64,000 nucleotides of DNA from Nemophila menziesii (lineage: Eukaryota > Streptophyta > Magnoliopsida > Boraginales > Hydrophyllaceae). Shown one piece after another: positions 11,470 through 22,083 of the stretch. The stretch covers positions 33,844,731 to 33,908,730 of the forward strand of contig JARWIR010000010.1 of assembly GCA_029959085.1 (NCBI GenBank), in the 5' to 3' direction. Both the position numbers and the translations under genes were made by a program. The notes below the pieces were generated by a model. That model saw only the letters and a program-made list of their open reading frames with translations. It searched no databases and was not told the DNA's origin. Positions within the stretch are counted from its first letter, which is position 1. Every line of letters begins with the position of its first letter.

Positions 11470-12210
11470 TGGATTCTGCCTAAGGATCCGCTTAATATCT
11501 TGTTTAGGAATTGTCGCGGTACCAATAGCAAAGGCTTCTGGCGTGCGTTCGTTGACTTGTTTATGCGGCATAAACCTTTTATCGCGATAATAGTGGAGAC
11601 TAAGGCTTTCGGTTTGGAATCTACAAAGATTATCAAGTCTCTGCGAATGGAGAAATCAATCCGTGTGGAAGGCTGGTGGTTTTTCGGGGGGGAGGGGCAT
11701 TTGGGTGCTTTGGAATTCCGTTGGAGTTTCGCTTCAAGTTTTATCGGTTTCCAAACAGTTAATTACACTTTGTGTTTCCAAAACACTCATGTGTTTCTTG
11801 GATTCTTTCTACAGTATACACGAGTCCTACAGATTGGATTAGGGACTCCCTCTAGGAGGCGCTCGAGGACGCTTCCGCAATGATTAGTGTACCGTGGTTA
11901 GTGGTGGAGGATTTCAACCAGATAGGTAATGAAATGGATCAACTTGAAGGAATATAAGGCACTACCAGGTCTATGGTCAATTTTTAGAAGTGAAGGGATA
12001 CTTGTGGACTAGAGGACTTAGGATTCAAGGGCCCGAGGTACACGTGGAGTAATTCTTGGAATACGGGGATGCGGATTATGAAACGATTGGATAGAGAGTA
12101 CGGGAATCATTATTGGTGGGAAACTTTCAGGAGAACCGGAGTTAAACTTTTGACGAAGGTCCATCCAGACCACGCTCCCATTCTCGTTGTGATAGCCACA
12201 CCCCTTTCAC
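11470..12210 (+). pseudogene. LINE ORF2 N-terminal part: endonuclease remnant
   Basis: The region opens RWILPKDPLNILFRNCRGTNS, where the usual WNCRG has become FRNCRG. IAIIVETKAFGL keeps the metal-binding Glu. Later pieces in shifted frames read VPWLVVEDFNQIGNEMDQ (normally GDFN) near 11890-11945 and LGFKGPRYTWSNSW near 12025-12060. The catalytic SDH-type motif appears as HPDHAPILVV near 12160-12190. Several frameshifts separate these blocks. Confidence 0.75.
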
Positions 12211-13720
12211 CGAAGGTTTCAAGTGTAATATTTAGGTTCGAGTCATCGTGGTGTCATCACGAAATTGTCCTACGATTGGTGGAGGAGAAATGGGCTAAAG
12301 AAGGTCGGGGTCTCGGAGAGAACATCGAGGTGATAAGTATAAAGTTGGTAAAGTGGAAACTGAGGTTTTTGGTGACATATTTAAAAGGAAAAACCGACTC
12401 CTTGCGCGTATTACGGGGATTCAGAAGACAATACAAAGATCATACAATGTATTGTTGGTCGAACTTGAGAAGATATTGCGAGATAAATTTGAAAGTGTAC
12501 TTGCACATGAGGAGTGGCATTGGTTTAATCGAGCACGCACTGAATAGATTTACTCGAGTGAGAGGAAAACAAAGTTCTATCATAGAGCGACGTAGATAAA
12601 AAAGAGTAAGAATAGGGATATTTGAATCAAGGATAAAAGCCACGAGTGGATTGAGAATGTAGAGGAGGAGAAGGTTTGGGTTAGAGAGTTTTTTATGGTA
12701 TTTTTTCGCTTGAGGAGGCTACTCCGTGTTTATTTGAGATACATAGACTTCCACATTTTAGGCTTTGTGATATCGAATTGATTAGTGGAGACATTTTGGA
12801 CGAGGAAGTTCGGATCGCGGTGTTTTAGATGTCACCGCACAGATCCCCTAGGGTGGATGGGATAACAGCATGTTTCCATCAGAAATGTTGGTACATTTTG
12901 GGAAGCGCAGTGTGTGATATGATCTGACACGCCCTAGTGGTTGGTCATTTTCCGAAGGAGGTTCGTGGCACCCTAATTCATCTCATACCGAAAGTGGGAG
13001 ATCCGGAATATATCACTTCCGTCCTATCAGTTTGATAAAGGTGGGTTACAAGATTTGTATGAAGGTGTTAGTGAATCGATTAAGGCCTTTGTTATCATTA
13101 TATATTGGGCTTTATCATAGTAGTTTTCTTCCAAAACGGTCCACCATTGATAATGTTGTTCTACTTAGTGAGGTCGATTATCTGTTGCGACATTGCAAAG
13201 AGAGAAGGAGATATATGGAAAACAAAGTGGATTTAGCCAAGGCGTATGATAAGATTAGATGAGACTTCATAAAGGATTCTTTGGGATCTCTTGGGGTACC
13301 TTCCACGTGGATAGAAATGATCATGTAGGAATGGAAGATAATGAATTAAGTGTCCCACGGTGTGGAGAACCTTAGAGTCTGATTAAGACGAAGAGAGGGA
13401 TTCGACAAGGGGATCTCATATCATCGTATATGTTCGTCATATGTATGGAGAGGCTGTCACTCCTTATACAAAATCTAGTGGAAGAAGAGAGATAGAAGCC
13501 CATACGACTATCACCATGGGGGACTCCTATATCTCACATTTTCTTTGATGATGATCTCATTTATTTGCAGAAGTATCTTCTCATAATGTTGATCATTTGT
13601 AGAACACTTTACTCACTTTTTGTTGAGATGAGGGCCAAACAGTTAGCAAAGAAAAATCGATAATTTATTTCTCGAAGAACATTGAGGAAGAAGTTGCTCT
13701 AGAGATCACGAGGCGTAGTG
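12211..13720 (+). pseudogene. LINE ORF2 central part: reverse transcriptase remnant
   Basis: Blocks in order: RFESSWCHHEIVLRLVEEKW (about 12233), SPRVDGITACFHQKCW (12845 region), TLIHLIPKVGDPEYI, RPISLIKVGYKICMKVLVNR (13020-13080), SSFLPKRSTIDNVVLLSEV, KVDLAKAYDKIR with the first Asp, GIRQGDLISSYMFVI, and HIFFDDDLIYLQK, where the canonical FADD has become FDDD (about 13540). Stops break the frame repeatedly. The lost context and the altered catalytic box mean no activity. Confidence 0.75.
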
Positions 13721-14439
13721 GATTTCAAAGAAGCGACGATGTTGGTAAATAATTGGGTATCTCCATCCACTCAGGGAGAAGACCTAAGGGATTTTATGGT
13801 GAATTCATTAATGGTCTCCGGAGTAAGCCAGCTAAGGAAATTCGCTTTCGCTCGCGCGTCGTATTACACTGGCTCAATCTTTATTGAGTGTTGCACCGAT
13901 GTATATCATGCAAGTGGAAAAGCTTCGTAAATATGTGAGTCTTGAGATTGACAAGATTTCCTGAGAATTCATTTGGGGAAATTCATATGGACAAAAACAT
14001 ATCAACTGGATAGCTTGGAAAAGCGTTTGTCGACCAAATAGAGTGGGTGGACATGGGTTTCGCTTAGAGGAGGATATGAACAATGCTCTACTTGGTAAGT
14101 TGGGATGGGAATTGGTCCATGATGCGTTTCTCTTTGGCCTGTTGTGATGGGTCAAAAATATTTTAAATCGGCGTTTTCTCAATACGTTTTAAAACCTAGT
14201 GATTCTCGAATGTGTAAAGCCATCGTGGAACGTGGAAGGTATTTTCATAGTTAGACAAGGATCCCGATGGTTAGTATATAATGGAGATTTTGTGTCGTTT
14301 TGGATGGATGTGTGGGTAGGAGAAACTCCGTTGATAGCGCATGCTAGTGGGGAAATCAACCTGATTTAAAAACATAGAAAGGTTAGTGAATATGTTACTA
14401 ATGAAGGACTTTGGATGTGGGATAGGTTTCCACACCTAC

Positions 14440-14770
14440 TCCCTCCCTCAAAACTTTAGAGTTTAATAGTGTAAGAGTTGCAAGGGGTGATTATAAGCGT
14501 GATGAGTTATCTTGGTTACTTGAGGTTCGAGGTGATTATTCAATGAAATCGGTTACTTGGGACATTGATGAGTTCAAAATTAATTCGAATGTGAATTGGT
14601 AAAAAATATGGAAGACTAAATGTCCTCAAAGGACTGGGGTGTTTATTTGGAGAGCGGTTCAAGACAGGTTCGTGACAAGGGGTAATTTAGTTAGGAGGGG
14701 TATGGAAGTCCTAGAAGCTTGCCTATTTATGAGGTAGTAGTGGAAAGTGCAATCCATCTCTTTTGGGGCA
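14440..14770 (+). pseudogene. LINE ORF2 C-terminal part: zf-RVT remnant
   Basis: FNSVRVARGDYKRDELSWLL leads into GDYSMKSVTWDID, then KIWKTKCPQRTGVFIWRAVQ and RFVTRGNLVRRGM, which is the zf-RVT entry block of plant LINEs. The Cys/His part beyond 14730 is scrambled by frameshifts. The LINE ends 100 bp further on. Confidence 0.7.
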
Positions 14771-14826
14771 GTTCAAGGGTGAAAGAAGTGTGGAATCTAA
14801 TTCGAATGGAGGTCAGTAGGATCTCT

Positions 14827-14873
14827 AATAGTGATGAGACGATGGGGAGGCCGTGTGTCAATAGTGATGAGAC
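14827..14873. repeat. Breakpoint with a 14-bp direct repeat
   Basis: AATAGTGATGAGAC occurs at 14827-14840 and again at 14860-14873, with 19 bp of unrelated sequence between. The second copy ends in GAC, which is also the first three bases of the 4-kb repeat that begins at 14871. The pattern looks like a repaired double-strand break with templated filler. Confidence 0.7.
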
Positions 14874-15399
14874 TTGTCTCACTTGATTTCTTCTCAATTA
14901 AATCCAACACCTTGATTTCTTCATCTCCCATACAGTAGATAATGTTCATGTTCTCTTAATCATCTCAATTGACCCCCCAACTCAAAGCTTTAACCACTCT
15001 TGAAATTTGAAACTCTTGATTATTGGTTGTACAAGCTTAATCTGGGTTAGGAAAGGTGATTTGATGATGATTCTCTATGTGGGTAAGATGGGTTCTTCAT
15101 GGATTGGTATGGATTTAAGAAATTGGAGGATGAATTTTTGAAATTTAAGCTTTTGATTCTTGGATTCAAGGTGTTTTGGGATGATATAGGTGGTGGAATC
15201 TTCCTTGTAATGATGTGGAGAATGAATTAGATGTGTTTTCATGGTAATTGAGTAGTGTTTTGATGATTGGTGAAGGTTTTGATGAGCTTCAATGGAGTTA
15301 GGAGAGTTGTGGAGAAGAAAAAGAGGGTTTGGGTTTATAAAATTCGGAACTAAAAGCTTAATACCTCCTTTATAATCAAATCCCGTAGGTTTTTCTCTC

Positions 15400-15670
15400 C
15401 CTTGCGGCGCTGCGGACTACCCCTGCGGACCATGGGGTGTACCGCGGGGTATACCGCGCCTCATACGTCAAAAAACCCGTGGTAGGACCCCGTGGCACGT
15501 GTTTGTGCGGTGCATGGCGCGGTATAGGGTCCGGTATACCGGACCCATCAGCTATTTTTTTTTTCGTTTCTGGATAAAACCCGCGGTAGCAACCCGTAGT
15601 ACGGGTTTTTGACCACGCGGTGCACCGCGGCTGAGGTCCGGTGTACCGCACGTGACAAAAACCTCCCCAG
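15400..15670. other. GC-rich palindromic block inside the element, left copy
   Basis: A roughly 270-bp island dense in CCGCGG, GGTATACC and CCGGTGTACCGC words within AT-rich DNA. It contains a perfect 20-bp palindrome (15527-15546, GGGTCCGGTATACCGGACCC) and a perfect 14-bp palindrome (15616-15629, CGCGGTGCACCGCG). A 112-codon minus-strand frame runs across it but has composition driven by the repeats and no recognisable domain, so I do not call it a gene. Confidence 0.75.
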
Positions 15671-16047
15671 CAGCTAGATCTCGAAAAGTTATGCAGTTTA
15701 GGCTCAAAAATCACCTGATTCCGATATCCGAGCGCAAAGATATGGCTTGCCGAAGTTTCTGTCCAAAAAAAAAATTTTGCTCGCTTCCCTAACTCGATTT
15801 CTCCAATACCTAATCATCAAAAACACTAATACCTTTCTCAAATATGCAATATCAACTAAAATTAACTAATCTAAACAAAAATTAAAAACTAAAAACGTAA
15901 AAACATAAAAGAAATTACGGGTTGTCTCCCGTACATCACTTTTGTTTAACGTCTTTCAAAGTTAGACGTGTTACCTCGATTAAGGATGACGAAATTTCCA
16001 CCCTTTGCCTTTAATTCCCACGAACTTTTCAGCTCGATTCTTTATAA

Positions 16048-17127
16048 TCATGGATGGTGCCATCCAAGATGTCGTGGGAATAGGTGTAACTCAATTCCAA
16101 GTGTAGCATTACACTCCTCTGGTAATCCATTCATCTCGAATCTTCGTTTGTTAGAAAGAATGTCCTTCATGAATTGACCGTATTTTGACATTCTTGTGAG
16201 AGCTTCTACAAACGGGCTGCTGTTCTTTAATTTGTTCATCATGTCAACGAACTTCTTGAATTCCAGGTCATTGTCCTTTCTGACATGTGAAGGGAATGGT
16301 GGAGGAGGACATGTATTGGTTACCACTGGGCTCTCTTTCTTTTCTGGTGTCTTCTCTTGGACACGTTCTTGTTCAACTACTTCTTCGACCTTATCTTCTG
16401 TTGCTTCTTCCCCCCTCTGATCTGGAATAGGGACTGGTTCTGGTTCTGGTCTTGTTGGAGGTAGTTGTTTTCCACTTTCTAATTCAACTGCATGACAAAC
16501 TTTGTTTTCTGGAGTAGTATTATCACTTTGGAGTTGCCTTTCTGCAGGGATTAGAGTTTCATTCATCCTTTGTGACATTCTCTGCAACTTCTCCATAAGC
16601 GCATTCTGCGAGTCTTGGGATTCTTGATGGCGACTCTCTATATTATCAAGTGTTTGCATCAGTCGAGCCAAACTTGAACTCAAACTCGAAGGTTGTTTTT
16701 GTACGGTTTGCTGCATTGAATAAGGAAGTGGTTCTTGATAAGCTTCATTATAAATCGGCGCTTCTTGATAGATAGGTTGTGGAGGATAATAAGCTTGTGG
16801 TCGTGGTTGATAATAATCATCATGATAATGGTTATCATAATGACACGGCTGTTGATCTCCGACCCAATTGTAACTCTGTGGGGGTTGATAGTCAACGTAA
16901 TTTCCTTGAGATTGATAATAACCATCATGATAATGGTCTCTTTGATAAGGCATGAAGGAAATTGAGGCTGGATTGTTCATGCAACGTCCCCACGAGTGAT
17001 CTCTTGCTCCACAACTAGGACATGAAGGTGAGGCATGTACTAGATTCCTCCGAGCTATTTCTCGCGCTTGTTCTCGTAATTCCTCAAGTTGTTGGCTTAA
17101 CTCCTTGAGTTTTAGAGATTCCATCAT
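16048..17127 (-). CDS. Gag-derived protein (zinc knuckle plus linker only), left copy
   Basis: Intact 359-codon frame. Residues 1-30 are a charged helix (LKELSQQLEELREQAREIAR). A CCHC zinc knuckle follows at about 36-49 (CPSCGARDHSWGRC), then a Tyr/Gln/Pro-rich stretch (about 60-135), a Ser/Gln-rich part, and a Glu/Pro-rich linker ending in CPPPPFPSHVRKDNDLEFKK, VEALTRMSKYGQFMKDILSN and NGLPEECNA. The last blocks match the Gag-protease linker of the plus-strand elements at 53100-53310 and 57030-57220. The capsid domain that precedes the knuckle in those elements and the protease that follows are absent. The knuckle suggests RNA binding. This copy lies in the truncated internal region but still follows an LTR that could drive it. 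Confidence 0.8.
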   Translation of the reverse strand: MMESLKLKELSQQLEELREQAREIARRNLVHASPSCPSCGARDHSWGRCMNNPASISFMPYQRDHYHDGYYQSQGNYVDYQPPQSYNWVGDQQPCHYDNHYHDDYYQPRPQAYYPPQPIYQEAPIYNEAYQEPLPYSMQQTVQKQPSSLSSSLARLMQTLDNIESRHQESQDSQNALMEKLQRMSQRMNETLIPAERQLQSDNTTPENKVCHAVELESGKQLPPTRPEPEPVPIPDQRGEEATEDKVEEVVEQERVQEKTPEKKESPVVTNTCPPPPFPSHVRKDNDLEFKKFVDMMNKLKNSSPFVEALTRMSKYGQFMKDILSNKRRFEMNGLPEECNATLGIELHLFPRHLGWHHP

Positions 17128-17289
17128 GAATTAGCTTCTTCAGGATCTAATAACACGAAACCTTTATCTCCTAATAAATATGCTTTCGCCTAAAAAAAAT
17201 CTGTAAAACAAAAACTAAAAAGAAAAGCGTAAAAATAGAACTAACTAAAATAAAAGCACAAGATAATTGCACAAGGACTAACGATGTAG

Positions 17290-17307
17290 TCCCCGGCAGC
17301 GGCGCCA
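17290..17307 (-). promoter_or_regulatory. Primer-binding site (TGGCGCC type)
   Basis: The minus strand reads TGGCGCCGCTGCCGGGGA six bases after the LTR end. This is the plant Gypsy primer-binding site usually assigned to tRNA-Asp. It lies at the start of the second, truncated internal region. Confidence 0.85.
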
Positions 17308-17313
17308 AAAACT

Positions 17314-18878
17314 TGGTGTGGCCTAAGGTGTGATAAAAAGATGTATAAAATAAGTGCAAATACACACCCTAAACTAACACTGTACTGCAAGTATTACAGG
17401 ACGTATGCAAGTTTTAATGATAAGAAGATTCGTTCCTCAGGGACTGACGAAAGTTAGAGAGAACTTATGCAAATTATCAAGTGCAGATATTAAAGATAGA
17501 TAATAATACGCAAGTAGAAAGAAGAGAAAGATAGATATTTATTTGGTTTTTAATAAGAAAACTAAACTACTAAATTAAAGACAGAAAATAAATAACAGAA
17601 AAGAAAAGAAGATAGTATGAACGATATAACTTAGGTTTTACTAGTATGCACTAATCCTTCTAATTCTATCTATTAAATCTAATTCATAAGGGAGAATATT
17701 AGCTCTTGGTATACTTAGTCAGGATTCTAAATTCCACTACCTTAGACCTTGAGAGCGACTAAGGGGGCAACGGCACAACCAAGAAGTGATTTAAAATAGG
17801 GTTATCAAACGCCACTAAGGCCCTAAGCAAATACTGCAATCTTGGTGATATGGTGGTTAAAACAAACCTTAATGACTATCTAGTTAGAAGTATGTTTTGT
17901 CAGAACTGCTATCGACACTAGACGTTATGTGGTGGTTCAATAGTTAAACACCCTTACAAGGTGACCATCTAACTACTATTAAGGTAATCCTATACTCGTG
18001 CACTAGCAAGGAAAACAATCATTAAATCAAAACACATAATCAAATATAAAGGTAAGTAGCTAATATCAGATTAAAACATATAATTCCCAAAGAACTTAGA
18101 TAGAAGAACTAGAATTCATAGTTTATACATTATGCAAAACCTAAGCTAAGAGAATTAGTTCATACAAAGAAAAGAAGAAGAAAGAATTACAAAATAAGAG
18201 GTTGAAGGAGACATGATTGTTGCACAGCTCCCTCCAGACTTCTTCTCTTGTGTTGCAGCTTCCTCTTGGCCTTAGGGTCTGGCCAAGGATGATTTAAGAG
18301 TGTTAAGAGGCTGTATTTATAGGGTATAGGTTGACCTAATTCGTTTCTTGGAGATAACTTCAAGTAATGGGCTCCTGGCCCAACCCAAATTCGTAAGATA
18401 AACACTGCTGCGTTGTTTTGAGTGTATCTTCTTCGTTATTGGTCGGATTTTGCTCCACAAGATACCAAAAGAATCGCAACAGAATTATCTAGGCCCTTTT
18501 GAAGGAAATTACCAAATTCGGCCTATTTCTTAGGTAAAAACACCAATCTTTGGACGTGTACTGCAGAATCCCAGATTTAGGCAGCTTTTCCTTTTCCTAT
18601 TTGAACTCAGTTTCCTTCTATCTCCAATTTCCATGCATATCTCTTTCCATAAGTTGTAGTCTTTGACTTGGACTCTAATTAATCTCCATAATTATCTTTA
18701 AAGCTTCACACTAAATAAACAATTAAACCCAATATGCTCTAAAAATAATAATTCTACAAATCAAGACTCAAAATAGGAAAGTGCACTAAATTAAGCTAAA
18801 ATCAACCTATAAACTAATAAATAAGCCTAAAATGATGTCTCATGAGTATATTTTACTATCACAAATGAGGAGACATCA
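17314..18878 (-). repeat. LTR (A type), 1,565 bp
   Basis: The minus strand begins TGATGTCTC at 18878 and ends ACACCA at 17314, so it has the TG...CA ends of LTRs. The primer-binding site adjoins its 3' end and the purine-rich tract adjoins its 5' end. A TATAAATA box is at 18321-18314. The first 46 nt form a stem-loop. Confidence 0.9.
18314..18321 (-). promoter_or_regulatory. LTR TATA box
   Basis: TATAAATA on the minus strand inside the LTR, about 560 bp from the LTR start. The solo LTR has the same box (39705-39712) in the matching context, which supports a conserved core promoter. Confidence 0.6.
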
Positions 18879-18879
18879 A

Positions 18880-18895
18880 GACCCCCAACTCAAAG
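18880..18895 (-). promoter_or_regulatory. Polypurine tract
   Basis: The minus strand reads CTTTGAGTTGGGGGTC, then T, directly before the LTR start TGATGTCTC. A purine-rich tract at this place primes plus-strand DNA synthesis. Very similar words also occur further inside the element. Confidence 0.7.
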
Positions 18896-20907
18896 TTGTA
18901 TCGTCCCGATACAATAAAAGTAAATAACAGTAGGGCAGTCAAGAAGAAGAAGTAGGAGGAGAATAGGAACAGAACACAATGAATGATCCTAGAGCAAAAT
19001 ATCTAAAAAGTCTCATGTAGTAATGCTTAAGAAATAATGCACAAAGATGCTTAATATACATGTAATCAACAATCCATAAATTCAAGTTAAGATTAATTTC
19101 GCAATGCCAGAAGGAGAGGATGATAACTTAGTTCAGGTTAATGGCTATAGGTTGTTCATAGGTCCCAAATACAGCATCCAATGGTCCACTTACCTACTAC
19201 CTAATAGCTCAATTGTTTCTCCATCTAGTAGTTAGAAATCCTAAGGTCTTTGGTCATAACTTGGCTTAAGGACGGGTGTGGTATATTTGGATAATGAAAA
19301 GTGAGCTTTTGGCTCTCTCCTCACTAGCCATCAACGAATCGCCCTAGAGCTTGAGTTGTCACTCGAAGATGTTCTCACTCAACCCAATTTATTGATGCTT
19401 TTTAATGTGCATCCCCAATAATCCCAATTAAAACCTTTGATGATATCAAATCCACTTTGCCGGTCCGAATATATATTTTCTTTTTATATCCAATTTTCTC
19501 TTTTGTATAGCTATGATTCTCTTTTTGATGTTCGAGATATCACACTATTTTCTTTTTTCATATATATATATATATTCTTTTTCTTTTTATGCCCTTGTTG
19601 GCAAAATTAGCTCGTAGCTTCTTTTTCATTCACTATTACCCCGGCAAAGGGTTACAATAATAACAACTTCATCATCAAATCACAAATATAATACCCAAAT
19701 CCCAAAGTTCCCTAATGATGAAACCCACCACCCCAAACTCAAGCTCTAAAACGAGTTGTCTCAGGTTTTGCGATTCGAGTGCGGGTCATATAGATAAGTC
19801 CTAAAAACTAAGGGTATGGATTATAATGTGTTTCAATAAAGGCTTTAGAAAGGCTCAGAGGGGCTAAGACGGATAAATACAAATAATCAAATAAAAGGGT
19901 GAGAAAGTATAAAGGCTTCAAGTGTTTTAATCATGAAAGAACTGCCTTATTCATTTTTCTAACTACCGGATTTTGTTAATTTTTCACTAATAGTTCATAG
20001 ACAAGTGGGTTTTCAACTAATTTTAAACCTCACGTTCTACACACCAAATAACTATTCCTAAGTTTCAACATACTTCTTAGCATTGCTCATTAACTTTTCT
20101 ATCTTTTATTTCCTGTTTTCATACATGCAAACTAAACATATTTTGTTGCATCTTTCAAAAACATACTACCTACTATCATTGACCTAATAAAATCATGCTC
20201 ACATAGGTACATTCAAAGATATTCTATGCCTAATTCAAAGATATTTTAAATTTTATGAAAAACAAAAAGGAAGATGAGGACAACGAATCCCCACCCCCAA
20301 CTCAAAAATGAGCCGTGTCCCCACGACTCGAAAAAGACTCAAGAAAAATAAAATTTAAAATTAGCATACATATTGCACATAAAGAAATGGTAGGGAAGAA
20401 AGAAAACATACTCTTCGAGGCTTTTACCTCGCCTAGACGATACTCGGATTAAATCTAATGTATCTTCTTCACCCAACTTCTTATTCGCTTTTCGATCAAG
20501 ACACGTGATCATAATAGGATATTGCATTAAATAACGTCATGGGAGAGATCGAAGATTCGTATCACCTCCTCATAGATCAACTGTGCCACATCTTCTTCTT
20601 CTCCTCACAAAATACAATTCACAAACCACCCAAGCATCCCAAATCTCCATGAATCTTCATGTATTCTCCTTATCAATTTCTACTTCAAAAACTTTCTCAT
20701 AAGAAAAAGGTAGTTCCTTTAATTGTTATTTCGGAGAAGCTATCATGGCCATTGAAGCTTCCTCTTTTTCTTTGGGTGTAGGGTCGTTGATTTGTAGAGG
20801 TTGTGTTGTTTTCTTCACTAAATTTGGAACCTTTTTGCTCATTGAATCAAACACAGCTAGCTAACCTCTCTTCTCTTGACTTGTTTTACCCATTGAATTG
20901 GAACTAG
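18896..20907 (-). other. Non-coding internal region of the gag-only element
   Basis: Two kilobases found once, between the repeats. It holds an AT microsatellite (19561-19575), polypurine-like words (GAGTTGGGGGT type) at 19729-19740 and 20293-20306 on the minus strand, and broken short frames near 20340-20880. One reads FDSMSKKVPNLVKKTTQPLQ, which I cannot assign. No reverse transcriptase, integrase or protease motif is visible. Confidence 0.6.
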
Positions 20908-21435
20908 GACTTGTCTCACTTGATTTCTTCTCAATTAAATCCAACACCTTGATTTCTTCATCTCCCATACAGTAGATAATGTTCATGTTCTCTTAATCAT
21001 CTCAATTGACCCCCAACTCAAAGCTTTAACCACTCTTGAAATTTGAAACTCTTGATTATTGGTTGTACAAGCTTAATCTGGGTTAGGAAAGGTGATTTGA
21101 TGATGATTCTCTATGTGGGTAAGATGGGTTCTTCATGGATTGGTATGGATTTAAGAAATTGGAGGATGAATTTTTGAAATTTAAGCTTTTGATTCTTGGA
21201 TTCAAGGTGTTTTGGGATGATATAGGTGGTGGAATCTTCCTTGTAATGATGTGGAGAATGAATTAGATGTGTTTTCATGGTAATTGAGTAGTGTTTTGAT
21301 GATTGGTGAAGGTTTTGATGAGCTTCAATGGAGTTAGGAGAGTTGTGGAGAAGAAAAAGAGGGTTTGGGTTTATAAAATTCGGAACTAAAAGCTTAATAC
21401 CTCCTTTATAATCAAATCCCGTAGGTTTTTCTCTC

Positions 21436-21706
21436 CCTTGCGGCGCTGCGGACTACCCCTGCGGACCATGGGGTGTACCGCGGGGTATACCGCGCCTCAT
21501 ACGTCAAAAAACCCGTGGTAGGACCCCGTGGCACGTGTTTGTGCGGTGCATGGCGCGGTATAGGGTCCGGTATACCGGACCCATCAGCTATTTTTTTTTT
21601 CGTTTCTGGATAAAACCCGCGGTAGCAACCCGTAGTACGGGTTTTTGACCACGCGGTGCACCGCGGCTGAGGTCCGGTGTACCGCACGTGACAAAAACCT
21701 CCCCAG
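21436..21706. other. GC-rich palindromic block inside the element, right copy
   Basis: Same block offset by 6,036, with the 20-bp palindrome at 21563-21582 and the 14-bp palindrome at 21652-21665. Confidence 0.75.
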
Positions 21707-22083
21707 CAGCTAGATCTCGAAAAGTTATGCAGTTTAGGCTCAAAAATCACCTGATTCCGATATCCGAGCGCAAAGATATGGCTTGCCGAAGTTTCTGTCC
21801 AAAAAAAAAATTTTGCTCGCTTCCCTAACTCGATTTCTCCAATACCTAATCATCAAAAACACTAATACCTTTCTCAAATATGCAATATCAACTAAAATTA
21901 ACTAATCTAAACAAAAATTAAAAACTAAAAACGTAAAAACATAAAAGAAATTACGGGTTGTCTCCCGTACATCACTTTTGTTTAACGTCTTTCAAAGTTA
22001 GACGTGTTACCTCGATTAAGGATGACGAAATTTCCACCCTTTGCCTTTAATTCCCACGAACTTTTCAGCTCGATTCTTTATAA

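Larger units (their letters stand above)
8581..14870 (+). mobile_element. Decayed L1-type LINE, 3'-truncated by the adjacent array
   Basis: The plus strand carries a 5' UTR (from about 8581), ORF1 (8710-11395) with DUF4283 and a CCHC knuckle, and ORF2 (from about 11470) with endonuclease, reverse transcriptase and the zf-RVT region. Stops and frameshifts occur every few hundred bases. The element is lost at 14870, just after the zf-RVT, where the direct-repeat array begins; the RNase H, 3' UTR and poly(A) are missing and do not reappear on the far side of the array. Confidence 0.85.
14871..17313 (-). mobile_element. Second, truncated internal region of the same element (tandem array)
   Basis: Downstream of the 3' LTR (minus strand) the sequence continues with primer-binding site, gag-like ORF and GC-rich block exactly as it does after the 5' LTR, then stops at 14871 against LINE DNA. 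This LTR-internal-LTR-internal order is what unequal recombination between two copies gives. A misassembly of a long exact repeat would look the same. Confidence 0.85.
14871..18879. repeat. 4.0-kb direct repeat, left copy
   Basis: This stretch appears identical to 20908-24915 except for one visible difference: a run of six C here (14973-14978) against five C in the other copy. All reading frames beyond that point are offset by exactly 6,036 bp. Read on the minus strand, each copy holds an LTR, primer-binding site, gag-like ORF and a GC-rich block. Confidence 0.93.

Noticed and set aside
15376..15714. A 112-codon minus-strand gene in the GC-rich block (also 21412-21750)
   Set aside because: The frame follows palindromic GC-rich repeats, has no domain or coding signature, and lies 3' of the gag ORF.
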